Origin: Rhizobium albus
GTDB lineage: Bacteria > Pseudomonadota > Alphaproteobacteria > Rhizobiales > Rhizobiaceae
Assembly: GCA_030160035.1 (NCBI GenBank)
Contig: BSNO01000004.1
Location: forward strand, 186,001-250,000
Length of the DNA: 64,000 nt
Reading direction: 5' to 3'
The position numbers were made by a program, and so were the translations under genes. The notes beneath the pieces are model-generated. The model was not told where the DNA came from, ran no database searches, and was given only the letters and a program-made list of their open reading frames with translations. Below, one piece after another: positions 60,753-64,000 of the stretch; the stretch's first letter is position 1; every line of letters begins with the position of its first letter.

Positions 60753-63700
60753 GCGAGCCGGAAACCCTCTACGATCTCCATTGGACTTCGCGGCAGCAGG
60801 CGCGCGCCTCCAATCCGCGCGCGTCCGCCTGGGTGGCCGCCAATGCGGGCTCGGGCAAGACGCATGTGCTGGCCGAGCGCGTGATCCGGCTGCTTCTCGC
60901 CGGCGCCCGCCCCTCGGGCATCCTGTGCCTCACCTACACCAAGGCTGCGGCGGCCGAGATGTCGAACCGCGTCTTCTCCCGCCTGTCGAAATGGACGTCC
61001 TTATCCGACGAAGCGTTGGCAACGGAGTTGCACAAGCTGGAAGGGCAGATGCCCGATGCGATCAAGCTCGGCGCGGCACGCCGTCTCTTTGCAAGAGCGC
61101 TTGAGACTCCTGGCGGCCTGAAAATCCAGACCATCCACGCATTTTGCGAGGCGCTGCTGCACCAGTTTCCGCTGGAAGCCAACGTTGCCGCGCATTTCGA
61201 GGTGATGGATGACGGCGAATCCGCCACGCTTCTTGCCGAGGCCCGCCGCTCGCTCCTGAGCGCAACGACGATCGAAACCGAGGCGGATCTCGCCGCTGCC
61301 TTCCAGCGCATCCTGGAAGCCGTCGGCGAGTTCGGGCTGGATGAATTGCTGGACAGCCTGATCCGCCAGCGAACGCTGGTCGGCCGCTTCCACGATGCGG
61401 CCCGTGCCGGCGCGGGCATCGACACGGAACTGCACAGGCGAACCGGGATCGATCCGCACGAGACGGAAGAGGCGATCGCGGGGCACGCCTGGCCGATGGA
61501 AGCCTTTCCCGCCCATCTGCTCGATCTGTTCGACAGCGTTGCCCGGTCGGCCAAGGCCGCTTCGCCGAAGAAGTTCGTCGAGAATTTGAAGTCCGCATCA
61601 TTGCTGGCGCCTACCGAGCGTTATGCGGCGCTGGTTCAGTGTTTCCTGACCAAGGACGGCTCGCCGCGCTCCACCCGCAATATCGCGAGCGCGGACATTG
61701 CCGCCGCAATTCCCGACATCGAAGAGCGGCTGGCGTCCGCCGCAGCGCAGGTCTTGGCGGTGAAGGATCGCCTCGCCCTTTGGCGCATGCTCGAATTGAC
61801 CAAGGCTGCGCATGTTCTGGCCGCGCGTCTGCTCTCGGACTACGAGCGGCTGAAGCGCCAGCGCGGCCGGCTGGATTTCGACGATCTGGTCGAGCGCGCG
61901 ACCGCGCTTCTCAGCGAAAAGGGCGCAAGCGCCTGGGTGCATTACAAGCTGGATCAGGGCATCGATCATATTCTGGTGGACGAGGCGCAAGACACGAGCC
62001 CTCGGCAGTGGGCGATCGTCGGGCGCTTGGCCGAGGAATTCTTTGCCGGCGAAGAACAGCAGCGGGTCCCGCGCACCCTCTTTGCCGTGGGTGACGAGAA
62101 ACAGTCGATCTATTCCTTCCAGGGCGCGCGGCCGGAGCGGTTCCGTGAAGAGGGGCGGCATGCGGCAAGCAAAGCCACGGCGTCGGCCCGGCAGTTCGAG
62201 ACCGTGGCGCTGCGTCAGTCATTCCGTTCCACTGCGGATGTTCTGGATGCGGTGGATGCTGTTTTCGCCGAAGCCGATCACAAGCGCGGGCTCGGCGCCG
62301 ACGACGAGTTGATCAAGCACAGCACGGCGCGGGGCGGTGATATCGGACGGGTCGATCTCTGGGAGATGATCGGCAAGGAAAAGCGCCTCGACGACAAGGA
62401 CTGGACCGCACCGTTCGACGACACGCCTGAAAGCGACCCGAAGGCGCAACTCGCACGCCGTGTCGCTGGCACGATCCGCCAGTGGGTTGGGCACGAAACG
62501 ATCATGACCAAGAAGGGGCGGCGCCCCATCGCTGCGGGTGACATCCTTGTTCTGGTCCGCAAGCGTGACGGCTTCGTCAACGCACTGTCGCGGGAGCTGA
62601 AGAAGAGCCCGACAGTGCCGATCGCCGGTGCGGATCGGTTGAAGCTCGCCGATCATATCGCGGTGAAGGATCTGGTCGCGCTCGGGCGTGCGATCGTTTT
62701 GCCGGACGACGATCTCGCCCTTGCGGCAGCGCTGAAATCGCCGCTTTTCGGCCTATCGGAAGACGATCTGTTTGCGCTTTGCCACGCGCGCCCCGGCAAC
62801 CATGGTGTTTTCGATGCCTTGCGCGAGCACGCCGATCGGCATGTAGCGCCGTTCGATCGCGCATTTGCGCGGCTGGACCATTGGCGGCAGACCGCGCGCG
62901 ACCTGTCGGTACATGATTTCTACGCGGAATTGCTCGGGCCCGGCGGTGTGCGGGCGGATTTCCTGGCGCGGCTCGGCCACGAAGCAGCGGATCTGCTGGA
63001 TGAATTCCTGTCCTTTGCGCTGGACCATGAACGCACCGGCCTGCCCGGCCTCGAGGCTTTTCTTGCCGTGCTGGAGGCTCAGTCGCCGGAGATCAAGCGG
63101 GAGATGGAGCAGGGACGCGACGAAGTGCGCGTGATGACCGTGCACGCCTCCAAGGGTCTCGAAGCGCCGATCGTATTTCTGGTCGATTCCGGCGGTGCAG
63201 CGGTACAGGCAACGCATGTCCCGAAACTGCGCGAAATGGTGGGCGAGGGGCCGCAGCCGATCCTCTGGGTGCCCGGCAAGGACTACGAGAACAGCGTGAC
63301 GCGGGCGATCAGGCAGTCGCTCGAAGCCTCCGCAGAAGAAGAATATCGCCGCCTGCTCTATGTCGGGCTGACCCGTGCCGCCGACCGTCTGGTCGTGTGC
63401 GGCTATCACGGCATCAACGCGCCAAGCGGGGCGCACTGGCATTCAATGGTCGCGAGCGCGCTATCCAAGAGCGAGAAGGCGCGACAGATCGAATTCTCGG
63501 CCGGCGATCAGCAGTGGGCCGGGTTGAGTTTCGGCGGCGAATCGGAGCCGACGACCGGTAAGGAAGCCGAGGCATCGTCCGCGCCGAACGCCTTGAGCGA
63601 CTTGCCTCTGGTGCTACAGCGGCCCCTACCGCCGCCCGCACGCCCGCCGCGACCGCTCGTCCCATCCGGTGCCAGCGCCATCATCGACGGCGCCAACGAG

Positions 63701-64000
63701 GGCGGCTCCGTGCGATCGCCGCTCTTCGATCGGTCGGAAAGCTCCGGAAAAGGGGCAGCCGAAGGACTTGAGCGTGGTCGAATGATGCACCGCATGCTGC
63801 AGATGCTGCCGGCGATCCAGGCGGAAGACCGCGAAGCCGCAGCCTATCGCTATATCGAGCGTGCCGCGCCGCACATGGACGAGGATGCCGCGAGCGCGCT
63901 TGCAGCCGAGGCGCTTTCGATCCTGGATGATCCGCAATTCGCCGAGGTATTCGCGCCGGGCAGCAGGGCCGAGGTCTCCGTCATGGGAACCGTGCGCCTG
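60749..64000 (+). CDS. addA: Double-strand break repair helicase AddA (3' end cut by window)
   Basis: The first 1084 residues of a UvrD-type helicase with C-terminal nuclease; the reading frame is open to the window end. Walker A ANAGSGKT is at residues 31-38, motif II DEAQDTS begins at Asp411, and VMTVHASKGLE (motif V) and LLYVGLTRAADRLVV (motif VI) follow. The segment GLERGRMMHRMLQMLP near the end begins the nuclease domain. ATG 60749 overlaps the addB stop. AddA and AddB replace RecBCD in alphaproteobacteria. Confidence 0.96.
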   Translation, partial: MSEPETLYDLHWTSRQQARASNPRASAWVAANAGSGKTHVLAERVIRLLLAGARPSGILCLTYTKAAAAEMSNRVFSRLSKWTSLSDEALATELHKLEGQMPDAIKLGAARRLFARALETPGGLKIQTIHAFCEALLHQFPLEANVAAHFEVMDDGESATLLAEARRSLLSATTIETEADLAAAFQRILEAVGEFGLDELLDSLIRQRTLVGRFHDAARAGAGIDTELHRRTGIDPHETEEAIAGHAWPMEAFPAHLLDLFDSVARSAKAASPKKFVENLKSASLLAPTERYAALVQCFLTKDGSPRSTRNIASADIAAAIPDIEERLASAAAQVLAVKDRLALWRMLELTKAAHVLAARLLSDYERLKRQRGRLDFDDLVERATALLSEKGASAWVHYKLDQGIDHILVDEAQDTSPRQWAIVGRLAEEFFAGEEQQRVPRTLFAVGDEKQSIYSFQGARPERFREEGRHAASKATASARQFETVALRQSFRSTADVLDAVDAVFAEADHKRGLGADDELIKHSTARGGDIGRVDLWEMIGKEKRLDDKDWTAPFDDTPESDPKAQLARRVAGTIRQWVGHETIMTKKGRRPIAAGDILVLVRKRDGFVNALSRELKKSPTVPIAGADRLKLADHIAVKDLVALGRAIVLPDDDLALAAALKSPLFGLSEDDLFALCHARPGNHGVFDALREHADRHVAPFDRAFARLDHWRQTARDLSVHDFYAELLGPGGVRADFLARLGHEAADLLDEFLSFALDHERTGLPGLEAFLAVLEAQSPEIKREMEQGRDEVRVMTVHASKGLEAPIVFLVDSGGAAVQATHVPKLREMVGEGPQPILWVPGKDYENSVTRAIRQSLEASAEEEYRRLLYVGLTRAADRLVVCGYHGINAPSGAHWHSMVASALSKSEKARQIEFSAGDQQWAGLSFGGESEPTTGKEAEASSAPNALSDLPLVLQRPLPPPARPPRPLVPSGASAIIDGANEGGSVRSPLFDRSESSGKGAAEGLERGRMMHRMLQMLPAIQAEDREAAAYRYIERAAPHMDEDAASALAAEALSILDDPQFAEVFAPGSRAEVSVMGTVRL

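Overview
The window is a GC-rich, densely packed stretch of core chromosome from an alphaproteobacterium of the order Hyphomicrobiales (Rhizobiales), most likely Rhizobiaceae or a close relative. The main clues are: a ChvG/ChvI two-component pair followed by a short HPr kinase, an EIIA and an HPr; a DivL-type pseudo-histidine kinase with Tyr in place of the phosphoacceptor His; a TrcR-like DUF1013 protein; the order hemE-hemJ-rho-mnmE-mnmG-rsmG-parA-parB; and perfect or near-perfect parS sites. I see no insertion sequence, prophage, CRISPR array, rRNA or tRNA. Almost every gene is a recognisable housekeeping gene, and species-level identity cannot be given.

Layout. 1-13.6 kb: trcR (cut by the left edge), acsA, a YqaA-type membrane protein, a tiny transcription unit with an extraordinary Shine-Dalgarno sequence (about 3.40-3.65 kb), a TadG-like protein, an SdhAF4-like protein, htpX-rsmB, a heparinase-like protein, purH, an MFS exporter and the PLP-binding protein YggS. 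13.8-18 kb: leuS-lptE-holA, overlapping genes that converge on parB. 18-26.6 kb: a long minus-strand block hemE-hemJ, rho, mnmE, mnmG, rsmG, parA, parB with two parS sites. 26.65-27.0 kb: a non-coding gap beside hemE with four DnaA-box-like sequences and five clustered GANTC sites, very probably the chromosomal origin. 27-30.7 kb: the plus-strand block ppsR-like, maf, aroE, coaE, dnaQ running away from the origin. 30.7-38 kb: secB, fxsA, a Tim44-like protein, mltA, an Smr protein, an XRE regulator, DUF1402, hslU, hslV. 38-43 kb: hisB, DUF2628, hisH, hisA, hisF, hisE, coaA. 43-47 kb: PAP2 protein, alkB, arfB, pckA. 47-51 kb: chvI-chvG-hprK-EIIA-HPr. 51-64 kb: ahcY, divL, a TsaE/sugar-kinase fusion, a MurU-like nucleotidyltransferase, addB and addA (cut by the right edge).

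How the parts fit together. Genes diverge from the hemE/ppsR gap. ParA, ParB and the parS sites lie 4-8 kb from it, so this is the replication and segregation centre of the chromosome. DivL, TrcR, the GANTC sites and a TTAACCAT box before divL tie the region to the CtrA/CcrM cell-cycle network. ChvG/ChvI next to pckA and the incomplete PTS links envelope or acid sensing to carbon control. The TsaE-kinase fusion followed by a MurU-like enzyme suggests MurNAc recycling to UDP-MurNAc. MltA, LptE, FxsA and the PAP2 protein are further envelope genes.

The least explained item is the unit at about 3.40-3.65 kb. It has a promoter-like pair, a 15-base perfect complement to the 3' end of 16S rRNA, a 23-codon ORF and a 13-bp hairpin terminator.
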